Shown here: in pieces, positions 51,001-59,952 of the stretch
How the letters are laid out: every line of letters begins with the position of its first letter
How positions within the stretch are numbered: position 1 is the first letter of the stretch
Assembly: GCF_041260665.1 (NCBI RefSeq)
Contig: NZ_JBGCCT010000023.1
Span: 62,001-126,000 of the forward strand
Direction of reading: 5' to 3'
Source of the DNA: Catenulispora sp. GP43
Lineage (GTDB): Bacteria; Actinomycetota; Actinomycetes; Streptomycetales; Catenulisporaceae
DNA length: 64,000 bases
The notes under the pieces: model-generated
Databases searched by the model: none
Seen by the model: the letters and a program-made list of their open reading frames with translations, nothing else
Told to the model about the DNA's origin: nothing
Translations under genes and position numbers: made by a program

Positions 51001-51624
51001 ATGAGTACATCGATCTTGTGGGAGGAGCCGACGGGACAGGGCTGGGCGCAGGTCGGAGAGCTGGCGGTGGCCTTCGTGCTGTCCTCGGCGATCGGGCTGG
51101 AGCGGGAGATCCGGCAGAAGGCCGCGGGCCTGCGCACCTATACGATCGTCGGCCTGGGGGCGGCGCTGTTCGTGCTGGTCAGCAAGTACGGCTTCACGGA
51201 CGTGCTCCGTCCGGACCTGGTCGTTCTGGACCCCTCGCGAGTGGCCGCGCAGATCGTGTCCGGCCTGGGCTTCATCGGCGCCGGGGTGATCTTCATGCGC
51301 CGCGACAGCGTCCGCGGCCTGACCACGGCGGCCGCCCTGTGGCTGACCGCCGGCGTCGGCGCCGCCGCGGGCGCCGGGCTGGGCCTGCTCCGCACAGTGC
51401 TCGACGTCTGCACCGGCGCGGGCTTCTTCGTGGCGTCGTTCAGCGGCGGAGGTCATGAAGACCGGCGCGAGAGACACGAAGCCGGCGAGCAGCTGCACAC
51501 CGTGGAGGTCCCCCTCACGCTGACCGGACGCGGGGACGCGAACGCCCTGACCGAGCACCTGGTCGCGACACCGGGAATCGTCACCGTCGCGTACGACCGC
51601 GCCAACGACGACGAGTACTCCTAG
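51001..51624 (+). CDS. MgtC/SapB-family membrane protein
   Basis: The 207-residue protein has four to five transmembrane helices and the family motif SSAIGLEREIRQKAAGLRTY, then GLGFIGAGVIFMRRDSVRGL and TTAAALWLTAGVGAAAGAG. MgtC-like proteins modulate magnesium-related membrane physiology. A small C-terminal cytoplasmic domain follows. The ATG at 51001 begins MSTSILWEEPTGQGW; the open frame upstream has no support. Confidence 0.85.
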   Translation: MSTSILWEEPTGQGWAQVGELAVAFVLSSAIGLEREIRQKAAGLRTYTIVGLGAALFVLVSKYGFTDVLRPDLVVLDPSRVAAQIVSGLGFIGAGVIFMRRDSVRGLTTAAALWLTAGVGAAAGAGLGLLRTVLDVCTGAGFFVASFSGGGHEDRRERHEAGEQLHTVEVPLTLTGRGDANALTEHLVATPGIVTVAYDRANDDEYS

Positions 51625-51633
51625 CATCACCGT

Positions 51634-52062
51634 ATGGGACACCTGTGGGATCCGACGGCAGACGACGTGCTCCGCCTCCCCTCCGGCCGGCTGCTGCGCG
51701 GCCGAGGCCTGAGGAATCCGATGCCCGAGGGCCCGGAGCCGGCTTTCGCCTTGTACCTGCTGGGCAAGGAGCCGCCGGCGGTGCCGTGGGAGAGCCGTTG
51801 GATCCGCTGGCCCGACTTCCGGCTCCCGGCGGACAAGCCGGCGGCGCGCGAAGGCTTCGCGGAAGCCTGGCGACGCTGCGAGACCGAACGGGTCGAGGTC
51901 GCCTGCGGCGGGGGTCGCGGACGGACCGGGACGGCGCTGGCCTGTATCGCAGTGCTCGATGGTGTTCCGCCGGAATCGGCGGTCGCCTACGTACGGGAGC
52001 ACTACTCTCCACAGGCTGTGGAAACCCCGTGGCAGCGGCGGTTCGTGGCCGCGTTCGGCTGA
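51634..52062 (+). CDS. Protein-tyrosine-phosphatase-like protein
   Basis: The 142-residue product has a WPD-type loop (RWPDF, D61) and the P-loop C-x5-R as CGGGRGRTG (C91 to R97), preceded by VEVA instead of the usual VHC context. This fits a small dual-specificity phosphatase; the substrate is unknown. It starts nine bases after the MgtC stop, so it is probably in the same transcript. Confidence 0.8.
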   Translation: MGHLWDPTADDVLRLPSGRLLRGRGLRNPMPEGPEPAFALYLLGKEPPAVPWESRWIRWPDFRLPADKPAAREGFAEAWRRCETERVEVACGGGRGRTGTALACIAVLDGVPPESAVAYVREHYSPQAVETPWQRRFVAAFG

Positions 52063-52206
52063 TCATGGTGCGGGTGGCCGACCCGGCGACGGTAGGAGCG
52101 ATTACGTTCCCGCTGCTGTCGGTCATGTCGATGGCCTGGCCGCCGGCTTCGCTTGGCCGTTACCGGTCTGGCACGGAACGGCCGGACCGGGCCGCCACAC
52201 AGCACT

Positions 52207-52234
52207 GACCCCGGCGCGATCACGCGCCGGGGTC
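52207..52234. terminator. Hairpin between convergent phosphatase and MFS genes
   Basis: GACCCCGGCGCG pairs perfectly with CGCGCCGGGGTC around an ATCA loop (12 base pairs). Confidence 0.85.
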
Positions 52235-52259
52235 GGTGTCAGAACTCAGCTATAAGCGA

Positions 52260-53780
52260 TCAGGCGTGGATCGCCGGAGCCGCGTCCGGGTCCGCCGGGT
52301 CGGGCTTGCCCGCCTTCAGGATCAGGCCGCAGATGATGGCGCCGACCCCGAAGATCGCGGCGGCCCACCAGAACGCGACCACGTAGCTGTGGATCGCGGC
52401 GTTGGCCTGCACCACCGGGTTGGCGGGGTTCTTGCCGACCAGGTACTTGGTCAGCGCGGTGGCGGCCAGCGAGTTCAGCAGCGCGGTGCCGATCGAGCCG
52501 CCGATCTGCTGGGCGGTGTTCACGGTCGCCGAGGCGACGCCGGCGTCGTGGGCCTCCACGCCGGAGGTGGCCGCGTTCATCGCCGGGGCGAAGATGGCGC
52601 CCATGCCGACGCCGATGGCCAGCAGCGGGCCGAGGATGTTCGCGGCATAGCTGGACGTGAGGCTGATGCCGGTGAGCCAGACCATGCCCCCGCCGGCCAT
52701 CAGCATGCCGACGAAGACCAGGATCTTCGCGCCGATCCGCGGGTAGAGCTGGGTGGTGCTGATCGTCGCGGTCACCATCAGGGCGGCGACCATCGGCAGG
52801 AAGGCCACGCCGGTCCGGACCGGCGAGTAGCGCAGGATCTCCTGCAGGTAGTAGTTCAGGAACAGGAACACGCCGAACATGCCGATGCCGGTGAGGAACA
52901 TCGCCAGGTAGGAGCCGCCGCGGTTGCGCTCCAGGATGACGCGCAGCGGGAGCAGCGGGTGCGCGGTGCGGGTCTGCCACCAGGTGAACGCCGCCAGCAG
53001 CACCACGCCCGCGAGCAGGAAGCCCCAGGTGCCCGGCGCGCTCCAGGGGTGGGACTCGGCGTTGGCGAAGCCGTAGACGATGCCGAACAGGCCGGCCGAG
53101 ACCAGGACCGTGCCCGGGATGTCGAGCGAGGGCCGATCCGCGCTGCGCGGGTGTCGCGGGATGAGGATGAAGGCGCCGGCGACGGCGATCACGCTGATGC
53201 CCACGTTGACGAACAGCGTCCAGCGCCAGTTCATGTACTCCGTCAGCACACCGCCGAGCAGCATGCCGATCGCCGCGCCGGAACCGGCGATGCCGCCGAA
53301 CACGGCGAACGCGGTGGCGCGCTCCTTGGCCTCGGTGAAGGTCGTGGACAGCAGCGACAGCGCGGCCGGGGCGAGCATGGCGCCGGCCACCCCCTGCAGC
53401 GCGCGGGCCAGGACCAGGATCTCGAAGTTCGGCGCGGCGCCGCCCAGTGCCGAGGCCGCGGCGAACCCGACCAGGCCGAGCAGGAACATCGCGCGCCGGC
53501 CGATGACGTCGGAGACCCGGCCGAACAGCAGCAGGAGGCTGCCGAAGGCCAGGGAGTAGGCGGTGACGATCCACTGCCGGTCGCCGTTCGAGAAGCCCAG
53601 CGCCTTCTGCGCGTCCGGCAGCGCGATGTTCACGATCGTCACGTCGAGCACGATCATCAACTGGGCCAGTCCGATGATCCCCAGGATGAACCAGCGCCTG
53701 GCGTGATGGGGGTCGGGGTGTGCGGCGGGTGGGGCGTCGGCGGTCTGAGCCCCCGCGCCGGTCGTCTGGACGTCTGCCAT
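52260..53780 (-). CDS. MFS transporter (EmrB/QacA-like), TetR-controlled
   Basis: The 506-residue permease has about fourteen transmembrane helices and the family elements LMIVLDVTIVNIALPDAQKA, LARALQGVAGAMLAPAALSL and GMLLGGVLTEYMNWRW. It probably exports toxic compounds. The ATG at 53780 has a GGGGGCA seven bases upstream. It is divergent from a TetR gene, and the shared region contains a palindromic operator. Confidence 0.9.
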   Translation of the reverse strand: MADVQTTGAGAQTADAPPAAHPDPHHARRWFILGIIGLAQLMIVLDVTIVNIALPDAQKALGFSNGDRQWIVTAYSLAFGSLLLLFGRVSDVIGRRAMFLLGLVGFAAASALGGAAPNFEILVLARALQGVAGAMLAPAALSLLSTTFTEAKERATAFAVFGGIAGSGAAIGMLLGGVLTEYMNWRWTLFVNVGISVIAVAGAFILIPRHPRSADRPSLDIPGTVLVSAGLFGIVYGFANAESHPWSAPGTWGFLLAGVVLLAAFTWWQTRTAHPLLPLRVILERNRGGSYLAMFLTGIGMFGVFLFLNYYLQEILRYSPVRTGVAFLPMVAALMVTATISTTQLYPRIGAKILVFVGMLMAGGGMVWLTGISLTSSYAANILGPLLAIGVGMGAIFAPAMNAATSGVEAHDAGVASATVNTAQQIGGSIGTALLNSLAATALTKYLVGKNPANPVVQANAAIHSYVVAFWWAAAIFGVGAIICGLILKAGKPDPADPDAAPAIHA

Positions 53781-53841
53781 CGTTCTGCCCCCTGTATCTG
53801 GAGGATGCTCTTCCACTTACCGGGACGACTGTACCAGCCAA

Positions 53842-53860
53842 GTGGAGCACTTGCCTCCAC
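53842..53860. promoter_or_regulatory. TetR-type operator between MFS and TetR genes
   Basis: GTGGAG and CTCCAC form a perfect inverted repeat with a seven-base spacer; overlapping it, CAAGTG-GAG-CACTTG (53839-53853) is a second perfect one. Near repeats TTCCACTTACCGGG and TTCCATTTAACTGGG flank the site. Confidence 0.6.
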
Positions 53861-53940
53861 ATGGAGAGAGGTGTTCCATTTAACTGGGTCTAAGATTCAC
53901 CCAGGCTGTCGCCGAAGACCGCCGAAAACAGGAGCGAGTC

Positions 53941-54678
53941 GTGATGAACGCCAGGACCGAGGCGGACAAACCGCAGGTGGCGGCACCGGCCGCACACCGC
54001 CCGCTACGCCGGGACGCCGAGCGCAACCGGCAGCTGATCCTGGACACGGCCAAGATCGTCTTCGGCCGCCGCGGCCTGGACGCCTCCCTGGACGAGGTGG
54101 CCCACGAGGCCGGCCTCGGCGTGGGCACCGTCTACCGCCGCTTCCCGAACCGCGACGCCCTGATCGATGCCCTGTTCGACGACATGCTCGCCTCGATCGA
54201 GCGCATCGTCGCCGAGTCGGTGGCCCTGCCCCGCGCCTGGGACGGCCTGATCCACTTCATGACCGCGATGCTGGAGTCCCAGGGCCGCGACAAGGGGCTC
54301 CGCGACCTGATGCTCTCCCGCCAGAAGTACCTCGACCTGTGCGAGAAGGACAAGGAAGAGGTAGTCCGCGACATCGTCCAGCCGGCGCTCTACGACCTCA
54401 TCGCCCGCGCCCAGACCGACGGCGACCTCCGCGCGGACGTGGTCCCCACCGACGTGGGCGTCCTGCTGATCTCCGCCGTCGGCGTCGTCGACTTCACGGC
54501 GCCCGCCGACCCCGAGGTCTGGCGCCGCCACCTAGCCGTCCTCGTCGACGGCCTGCGCGCCCGCTCGGGCGGCGCCACCACCGTCCTGGCCCCGGCACCC
54601 CTGGACGACGACCAGCTCGAGGTGTGCATGACCGGATGGAAGTACGGCACGCGGGAAGTGCCGCGCAAGCGCTCTTAA
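53941..54678 (+). CDS. TetR-family transcriptional repressor
   Basis: The 245-residue regulator has the N-terminal TetR HTH (RRDAERNRQLILDTAKIVFG, SLDEVAHEAGLGVGTVYRRF) and a helical ligand domain. GTG at 53941 and ATG at 53944 are both possible, with AGGAGCG just upstream. It is divergent from the MFS pump and most likely represses it and itself through the palindromes in the shared region. Confidence 0.9.
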   Translation: MMNARTEADKPQVAAPAAHRPLRRDAERNRQLILDTAKIVFGRRGLDASLDEVAHEAGLGVGTVYRRFPNRDALIDALFDDMLASIERIVAESVALPRAWDGLIHFMTAMLESQGRDKGLRDLMLSRQKYLDLCEKDKEEVVRDIVQPALYDLIARAQTDGDLRADVVPTDVGVLLISAVGVVDFTAPADPEVWRRHLAVLVDGLRARSGGATTVLAPAPLDDDQLEVCMTGWKYGTREVPRKRS

Positions 54679-54709
54679 GCGCCGGCGCGGCAGTCCCGCT
54701 GGAAAAGCA

Positions 54710-55552
54710 CTACCCGGAGCAAGTCCCCGTCCCGGGTCCGCCGAGCTTGAACGAGGTCGCCGTCACGGCACCCGCGTCGTAGTGGTTCGGGCTGGTGGCG
54801 CTGACGCTCAGGTCCGGCGCGTCGCTGGTACCCGCCAAGCGGTAGTCCCGTATCCAGGAAGCAGCGGGCGCCGAACCGAAGCGTCCATCGCCCATCTGAG
54901 TGCAGCTCGGGGTGTCGGCGGTGTTCTCCGCGACCTCGCCGAACACCGACACCAGCTGTGCCGTCTTGTACGTGCCGCTCCAGAGGCTGCCGGGGAAGTA
55001 CCCGACCGGCTCGTCGCGGAAGAAGACCCACCAGTTCCCGCCGATGTTCTGGATGGCGAAGTGCGCCGCCTCGTTGGCGTGCAGGGCCATACCCGGCTTG
55101 ATGTCGTGCGAGACCTGCACGAAGCCGCAGCCGTTGTAGCAGCTCTCCTGCCCGTCGACCCAGTGGTAGACGAACAGATGCGGCCGCGCGTCGCCGTTGA
55201 GTTCGGGGTCGACGGTCCAGCCGATCTCGACGGTCGAGGTGCGCGCCGTGTTCTGCAGGGCGATCTCCTGCAGGCTGTGCTCACCGGTCTGAGCGGGGTT
55301 GACGACCGGCGCCTCGACCTTCATCAGGACGCTGACGCCAGTGGTGTCGGTCCACTGGTGGCCGCTGACGTAGTCATAACACGCGCCGTACCAGCAGATG
55401 GGACCGGTCGGGGTCGTGGCGGCGGCCGGAGCCGCCGAGGGCACCACCGGCGCCGACACTGCCGCCATCGCCGGAGCGACAGCTCCCGCCGAACCGAACA
55501 GACTCACCGAGAACAACCCCGCGACCAAGCCGCCGCGCACCCTAGCAAGCAC
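54710..55552 (-). CDS. Secreted neprosin-domain protein, second copy
   Basis: The 280-residue product starts at the GTG at 55552 (GGGAGG five bases upstream), inside the last codons of the upstream paralogue (overlap of 11 bases). It has a signal peptide (VAGLFSVSLFGSAGAVAPAM) and a neprosin-like domain: VEIGWTVDPELNGDARPHLF, VYHWVDGQESCYNGCGFVQV, GNWWVFFRDEPVGYFPGSLW and a FGEVAEN element. Plant neprosin is a glutamic prolyl endopeptidase; bacterial relatives are poorly studied. The catalytic Glu residues are plausible but not mapped here. Confidence 0.75.
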   Translation of the reverse strand: MLARVRGGLVAGLFSVSLFGSAGAVAPAMAAVSAPVVPSAAPAAATTPTGPICWYGACYDYVSGHQWTDTTGVSVLMKVEAPVVNPAQTGEHSLQEIALQNTARTSTVEIGWTVDPELNGDARPHLFVYHWVDGQESCYNGCGFVQVSHDIKPGMALHANEAAHFAIQNIGGNWWVFFRDEPVGYFPGSLWSGTYKTAQLVSVFGEVAENTADTPSCTQMGDGRFGSAPAASWIRDYRLAGTSDAPDLSVSATSPNHYDAGAVTATSFKLGGPGTGTCSG

Positions 55553-56330
55553 CAGGACCTCCCAGATTGAATGAAGTCCCCGTGACCGCCCCGTAGTTGT
55601 ACGAACTCGGATCAATTGCCGTCACCGTGAACGCCGGCTGATCGGCCGATCCGTACAGCTGGTAACCAGAAACCGACGACGCCCCGCTCTGGCTCCCGAA
55701 AACCCCGTCCCCCATCTGCGTGCAGCTCGGCGCACTATCCGCCGCCACCTCGCCGAACGCCGAGACGATCTGCGCGCTGGTGAACGCGCCGCCCCACTCC
55801 GTGCCGGGGAAGTACCCGAAGGGGACGCCGTCGTAGTACGTCCACCAGTTCCCCTGGTAGTACCGAAGCGCGAAGGTTCCGGTCGTACCGGGCGTCACGG
55901 CCATACCGGCCCGCACCGTCGAGGACACCTGGACGAACCCGCAGCCGTTGTAGCAAGTCGGCTGCCCGTTGACCCAGTGGAAGACGAACAGGTGCGGCTG
56001 ATAGTCGCCGTTGAGCCCGGGATCCACCGTCCACCCGATCTCGATGGTGTCGGCGACGGTGGTGCCGCCGGACGTCTGCAGCGAGAGCTCCTGCAGCGAA
56101 TGCCCGTCCGCGGCGACGTTCCGCGGGGCGGCCTGCGCCATGGTGACCGAAGCGCCGGTCGTGTTCGTGAACTGCCGGCCGGTGACGTAGCTGAAGCAGG
56201 ACCCGTACCAGCACTGCGCCGCCTGCGCACTGCCGGCCGGAACCACGACGACGGCTCCGACAGCCGCTGCGGACACGGCCGCCGCCGCTATTCGAGTTCT
56301 GAGATTTCCGCGCAACCCTCTTACAGGCAT
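55542..56330 (-). CDS. Secreted neprosin-domain protein, first copy
   Basis: The 262-residue exported protein has a signal peptide (AAAAVSAAAVGAVVVVPAG, ending AQA) and the same neprosin elements as its downstream paralogue: IEIGWTVDPGLNGDYQPHLF, VFHWVNGQPTCYNGCGFVQV, GNWWTYYDGVPFGYFPGTEW and VSAFGEVAAD. The ATG at 56330 has GAGG seven bases upstream. It follows the S33 hydrolase stop by 44 bases, so hydrolase, neprosin and neprosin seem to form one operon. Confidence 0.75.
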   Translation of the reverse strand: MPVRGLRGNLRTRIAAAAVSAAAVGAVVVVPAGSAQAAQCWYGSCFSYVTGRQFTNTTGASVTMAQAAPRNVAADGHSLQELSLQTSGGTTVADTIEIGWTVDPGLNGDYQPHLFVFHWVNGQPTCYNGCGFVQVSSTVRAGMAVTPGTTGTFALRYYQGNWWTYYDGVPFGYFPGTEWGGAFTSAQIVSAFGEVAADSAPSCTQMGDGVFGSQSGASSVSGYQLYGSADQPAFTVTAIDPSSYNYGAVTGTSFNLGGPGAC

Positions 56331-56374
56331 GGGAGTACCTCGAATGGAAGTAGGAGTACCTCGAAAAGGAGCTT

Positions 56375-57643
56375 TCAGCGCGCGTCGCGCGCCATGCCGA
56401 ACAACTGGTCGATCACATCGGTGCCACTCGCGTTGAGCGCGTCGTGCTCGTGCTCGTCCGTGACCCGGACGGTCAGGCCTCGAATGGCCTCGGCACTCGT
56501 CAGCGACTGCTTGAGATCGACGTACAGGTCGTCCGCGTAGACCATCGCGAACGCCGGCACCTCGTTCGCGGCCAGCACGGAAGCGTCGTACAGAGGCCGC
56601 CAATCGTCATACGCGGCAAGCGATTCGCCCACCGCACGCAGCGGCCGCAGAGCCGGGTCGGTCCGGAAGTGCCAGGGGTGAATCGTCTCCCCGGTGAACA
56701 GCAGCGGGGCCGCCGTCTCCGACAGGATCCGCTCGGCGTCGAACCGTGGGAACTCTTTGCGAACGCGGCTGGCTGACCATGCCGTAGGTCCCGTGCGCTG
56801 CGCGTAGATCGCTTCGTGCAGCAGGGCGTAGAGCGGCCGCTCAGCAAAGGACAGCGCTGCCTGCACCTGCCACTGGAACCGGTCTGACAGTTCCCGCTGG
56901 TGGTCCGTCTGGCAGAACGCGTCTTCCAGCAGATAGTGCAATCGATCCGCACCGTCGGTCGTACCGAGCACGATCCCCAGCGACTGGAACGCCTCGACCG
57001 TCAGCAGCGTCCCGTCGGGCAGCACCGTCTCGTGCTCCCGCAGGAACCCCGCGATCTCCCGCGCCGTTTCCACATCCTCGGGATACCGGTGGTAGAACAG
57101 CGCGTTCTTGTCCTCCATCCGCGGATAGGCGGCGCGGTAGACGTCGTCGGCGTCGCCGTCCAACGTCGGCACGCCGCCGGTGATGAAGACCTCCGCGAGC
57201 CCTTCGGGCGCGTCCGACAGATACCGGACCGCGCAGAACCCGCCGAAGCTCTGCCCCAGCACGCTCCACGGGGCACCGCCGGTCAACCGCCGCCGGATGA
57301 GCTCCGCGTCACGGACGATCGAGTCCGCGCGGAAAGCGGTGAGGTACTCGGCCTGCCGCCGGGCATCGCCCCGGCGCGGCAGGGTCTGCCGCGTCGCCGG
57401 GGTCGAGCGGCCGGTGCCGCGCTGATCGAGCAGCAGCACCCGGTAGTCCTGGACGGCACGGCCGAGCCAGCCGGCGGCCAGGGCCGCCGGAAGCGGACGG
57501 GGCGAGCGGTGCCCGGGCCCGCCCTGCAGGTAGACCAGCCACGGCCGCGACTCGTCGGCCGTGACCTCGCGGGCGTAGACCTCGATCTGTTCGCCGCCCG
57601 GCCGGTCGTGGTGCAGCGGAACCGTGAACACGTGGTCGGTCAT
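56375..57643 (-). CDS. S33 alpha/beta hydrolase (proline iminopeptidase-like)
   Basis: The 422-residue enzyme has the S33 oxyanion motif LQGGPGHRSPRP (GGPG at 41-44), the nucleophile elbow LGQSFGGFCAVRYL and a late His/Asp region (TGETIHPWHFR, and further on YADDLYVDL). S33 members often remove N-terminal proline from peptides. The ATG at 57643 has GGGGA five bases upstream; a start at 57661 is also open. No signal peptide, so it would act in the cytoplasm on imported peptides. A palindromic operator lies just upstream. Confidence 0.85.
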   Translation of the reverse strand: MTDHVFTVPLHHDRPGGEQIEVYAREVTADESRPWLVYLQGGPGHRSPRPLPAALAAGWLGRAVQDYRVLLLDQRGTGRSTPATRQTLPRRGDARRQAEYLTAFRADSIVRDAELIRRRLTGGAPWSVLGQSFGGFCAVRYLSDAPEGLAEVFITGGVPTLDGDADDVYRAAYPRMEDKNALFYHRYPEDVETAREIAGFLREHETVLPDGTLLTVEAFQSLGIVLGTTDGADRLHYLLEDAFCQTDHQRELSDRFQWQVQAALSFAERPLYALLHEAIYAQRTGPTAWSASRVRKEFPRFDAERILSETAAPLLFTGETIHPWHFRTDPALRPLRAVGESLAAYDDWRPLYDASVLAANEVPAFAMVYADDLYVDLKQSLTSAEAIRGLTVRVTDEHEHDALNASGTDVIDQLFGMARDAR

Positions 57644-57679
57644 CCGGATCCCCGATGGCACAGCGCCTCACCCCCAAGT

Positions 57680-57703
57680 TAAATGAAGCAGTAACTCCAT
57701 TTA
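57680..57703. promoter_or_regulatory. Palindromic operator between S33 and HTH-TPR genes
   Basis: TAAATGAAG and CTCCATTTA form nine-base arms with one mismatched pair and a six-base spacer. The half-site ARTGRAG also occurs in the TetR/MFS operator at 53842. It can serve either divergent gene. Confidence 0.6.
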
Positions 57704-57798
57704 GAGTGATGGTTAAGCTAGGGCACGGAGCCGGATCAGGCAAGACCCCCGCATCCGCTTCGTGGTAGGAGTGCTCTGGAGAGAGGAGAAACGGCACG

Positions 57799-59193
57799 AT
57801 GCCCCTGTCCGGCGACGACCAGCAGCAGACCCAGGGCCAGATCGGGGCGCGCCTGCAACAGCTGCGCACCCGCCGCGGCCTGACCCAGCGCGCCCTGGCC
57901 GAACCCGGATACACCGCCGCCTACGTCTCCACCCTCGAAGCCGGCAAGGCCCGCGCCTCCGAGGCGGCGCTCCGCTACTTCGCCGAACGCCTCGCGATCA
58001 GCTACGAGGAACTGGCCACCGGCGTCCCGGCCGGCCTGCGCGCGGAGATCCGCGAGGGCCTGGCCGAGGCGAACGCGGCCATGGACGACGGCCGCGCGAC
58101 CGAAGCCGAGGCCCTGCTGTCCGCCCTGCTCGAGCGCGCCGCCGGCAACGACGTGCCCGACCTGGTCGCCGACGTGCGCGTCACGCGCGGTTCGTTCCTG
58201 CTGCGCCGGGGCGACCTGGACGCCGGCCGCGACCAGTTCGAGCAGGCCGAGGCGCTGCTGGCCGACCGGCCGCTGCCGGCGCGGGTGCGGGCCGTCCGCG
58301 GCCGGGCGACCGCGTACTACCTGGCCGGCGACGTCCGCTACTCCTGCTACCTGCTCGAGAACACCATCAGCGAGCTGAACGGCGGAGGCCTGCCGGACCC
58401 GGCGTCGCTGGTGCTGTTGTACGCCGCGGTCATCGGACCGTATCTGGAACTCGGCGCGCTGGAACGGGCGACGAAGGCCGCGACCCTCGCGCTGGACCTG
58501 GCGCCCCGCGTCGCCGACCCGGTCGCCGTGGCCACGCTGCACCGCTCCGTCGCCCGCACCCTGGCCGCCGGCGGCCGGTTCGACGAGGCCGAGGCCGCGC
58601 TCGTCAAGGCGCAGGACGTCTACCAGCAGTGGGAGATCCGGACCGAACTCGCGCAGTGCCATTGGATGCGCGGCTACCTCTACGCGCAGCACGAACGCCT
58701 CGCCGACGCCGAGACCGAGCTGCGCACCGCCGCACGGATGCTGCGCGCCGCCGACGCCGTGTTCTACGCGGTGCAGGTCGAGGTCGAACTGGCCGACGTC
58801 CGCTGGCGCCTGGGCCACACCGGCGAGGCCGAGGAGCTGCTCACCCGGCTGCTGGCGGACCTGGGCCCCGGCCACGGCGCGGTCCACGCCGCCGCCGCGC
58901 ACCGCCTCCTGGGCCTGATCCGCGAGCGCGCCGACGACGCCGAAGCGGCCGAACGCCACTACCGCCGGGCCGTCGAACTCCAGCAGGACTCTGATGTCAC
59001 CGGCGACCTGGCCGACACCTCACGGCTGCTCGGCGACCTGCTCGACCGCCAAGGCCGCACCCGCGAGGCGGTGGCGGCGTACCGGAACGGGCTCACCGGG
59101 CTGGCCCGCCCCGGCACCACGACCCTCGGCACCGCGCCGCTTCCGCCGCCGGTCATCCCGGCGGACCCGGTGCACCGGGGCGTTCACGGCTGA
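57799..59193 (+). CDS. HTH transcriptional regulator with TPR repeats
   Basis: The 464-residue protein has an XRE HTH at residues about 12-70 (IGARLQQLRTRRGLTQRALA, AAYVSTLEAGKARASEAALR) and a series of TPR-like helical repeats from about 90 onward (AEANAAMDDGRATEAEALLS, ALERATKAATLALDL). Proteins of this layout act as peptide-responsive regulators in Gram-positives. It is divergent from the S33/neprosin operon, which it may control. The ATG has AGAGGAG upstream. Confidence 0.85.
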   Translation: MPLSGDDQQQTQGQIGARLQQLRTRRGLTQRALAEPGYTAAYVSTLEAGKARASEAALRYFAERLAISYEELATGVPAGLRAEIREGLAEANAAMDDGRATEAEALLSALLERAAGNDVPDLVADVRVTRGSFLLRRGDLDAGRDQFEQAEALLADRPLPARVRAVRGRATAYYLAGDVRYSCYLLENTISELNGGGLPDPASLVLLYAAVIGPYLELGALERATKAATLALDLAPRVADPVAVATLHRSVARTLAAGGRFDEAEAALVKAQDVYQQWEIRTELAQCHWMRGYLYAQHERLADAETELRTAARMLRAADAVFYAVQVEVELADVRWRLGHTGEAEELLTRLLADLGPGHGAVHAAAAHRLLGLIRERADDAEAAERHYRRAVELQQDSDVTGDLADTSRLLGDLLDRQGRTREAVAAYRNGLTGLARPGTTTLGTAPLPPPVIPADPVHRGVHG

Positions 59194-59405
59194 CGCCACG
59201 AGGCGGACGGCGGAGACCCCGGCGCGGGTCGCGAGAAAACGGATGCTGACACCCTCGCCACCGCTCTGCGATCACGTCGGCCAGCCTGGTGGCGGTGACA
59301 CCAGGTCAAGCGCACTCTCCCCAGGTCCGGCCGCACCGGGCCAACCTTGGGGCATCCCGCGGAACGCCGTCCGGCACCCCGCGAAGCAGCAGGGGGAATC
59401 CCATC

Positions 59406-59819
59406 GTGAGCATCAGCTTGGACCAGGCCGAAGCCGTCATCGCCGCCGCGCGCGCCGGGGCCGCCGAACGCGGCGTGGCCGTCGCGCTCGGGGTGGTGGA
59501 CGATGGCGGCAACCTGGTCGCGTTCGCCCGTGCCGACGGCGCGAACCTCATCACCATCGACACCGCCATCGGCAAGGCGTTCACCGCGATCAGCATCGGT
59601 GCCGACAGCATCAACCTGACGGCGGCCATCCAGCCCGGCGGACCGCTGTTCGGGACCGGGCTGGTCCTGAACGGATCGCGGTCGCTGGTCCCGTATGGCG
59701 GCGGCGTCCTGATCCGCGTCGACGACCGGGTGATCGGGGCCGTCGGCGTCTCCGGCGCTCCCGATTCCGCGACCGACCACGCGATCGCCGCCGCTGCCGC
59801 GCAGGTCAAAGCACCATAG
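59406..59819 (+). CDS. GlcG/HbpS-family heme-degrading or heme-binding protein
   Basis: The 137-residue protein shows the family's DDGGNLVAFARADGANLITI, IGKAFTAI and GGVLIRVDDRVIGAVGVSG. HbpS-like proteins bind heme and sense redox stress; others have unknown roles. The GTG at 59406 is preceded by AGGGGGAA. No signal peptide was seen. Confidence 0.8.
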   Translation: MSISLDQAEAVIAAARAGAAERGVAVALGVVDDGGNLVAFARADGANLITIDTAIGKAFTAISIGADSINLTAAIQPGGPLFGTGLVLNGSRSLVPYGGGVLIRVDDRVIGAVGVSGAPDSATDHAIAAAAAQVKAP

Positions 59820-59952
59820 CCAGGTGTCAGCACCGCTGTCAGGACGACGTCAGGCCCGCGTCAGGACACCCGCCGATAGTCGGTGATGTGAGAGCGGGCC
59901 GGACGGGCCCGCCGAACACGACACAGACAGCGACACACAGACACAGGAGAGC

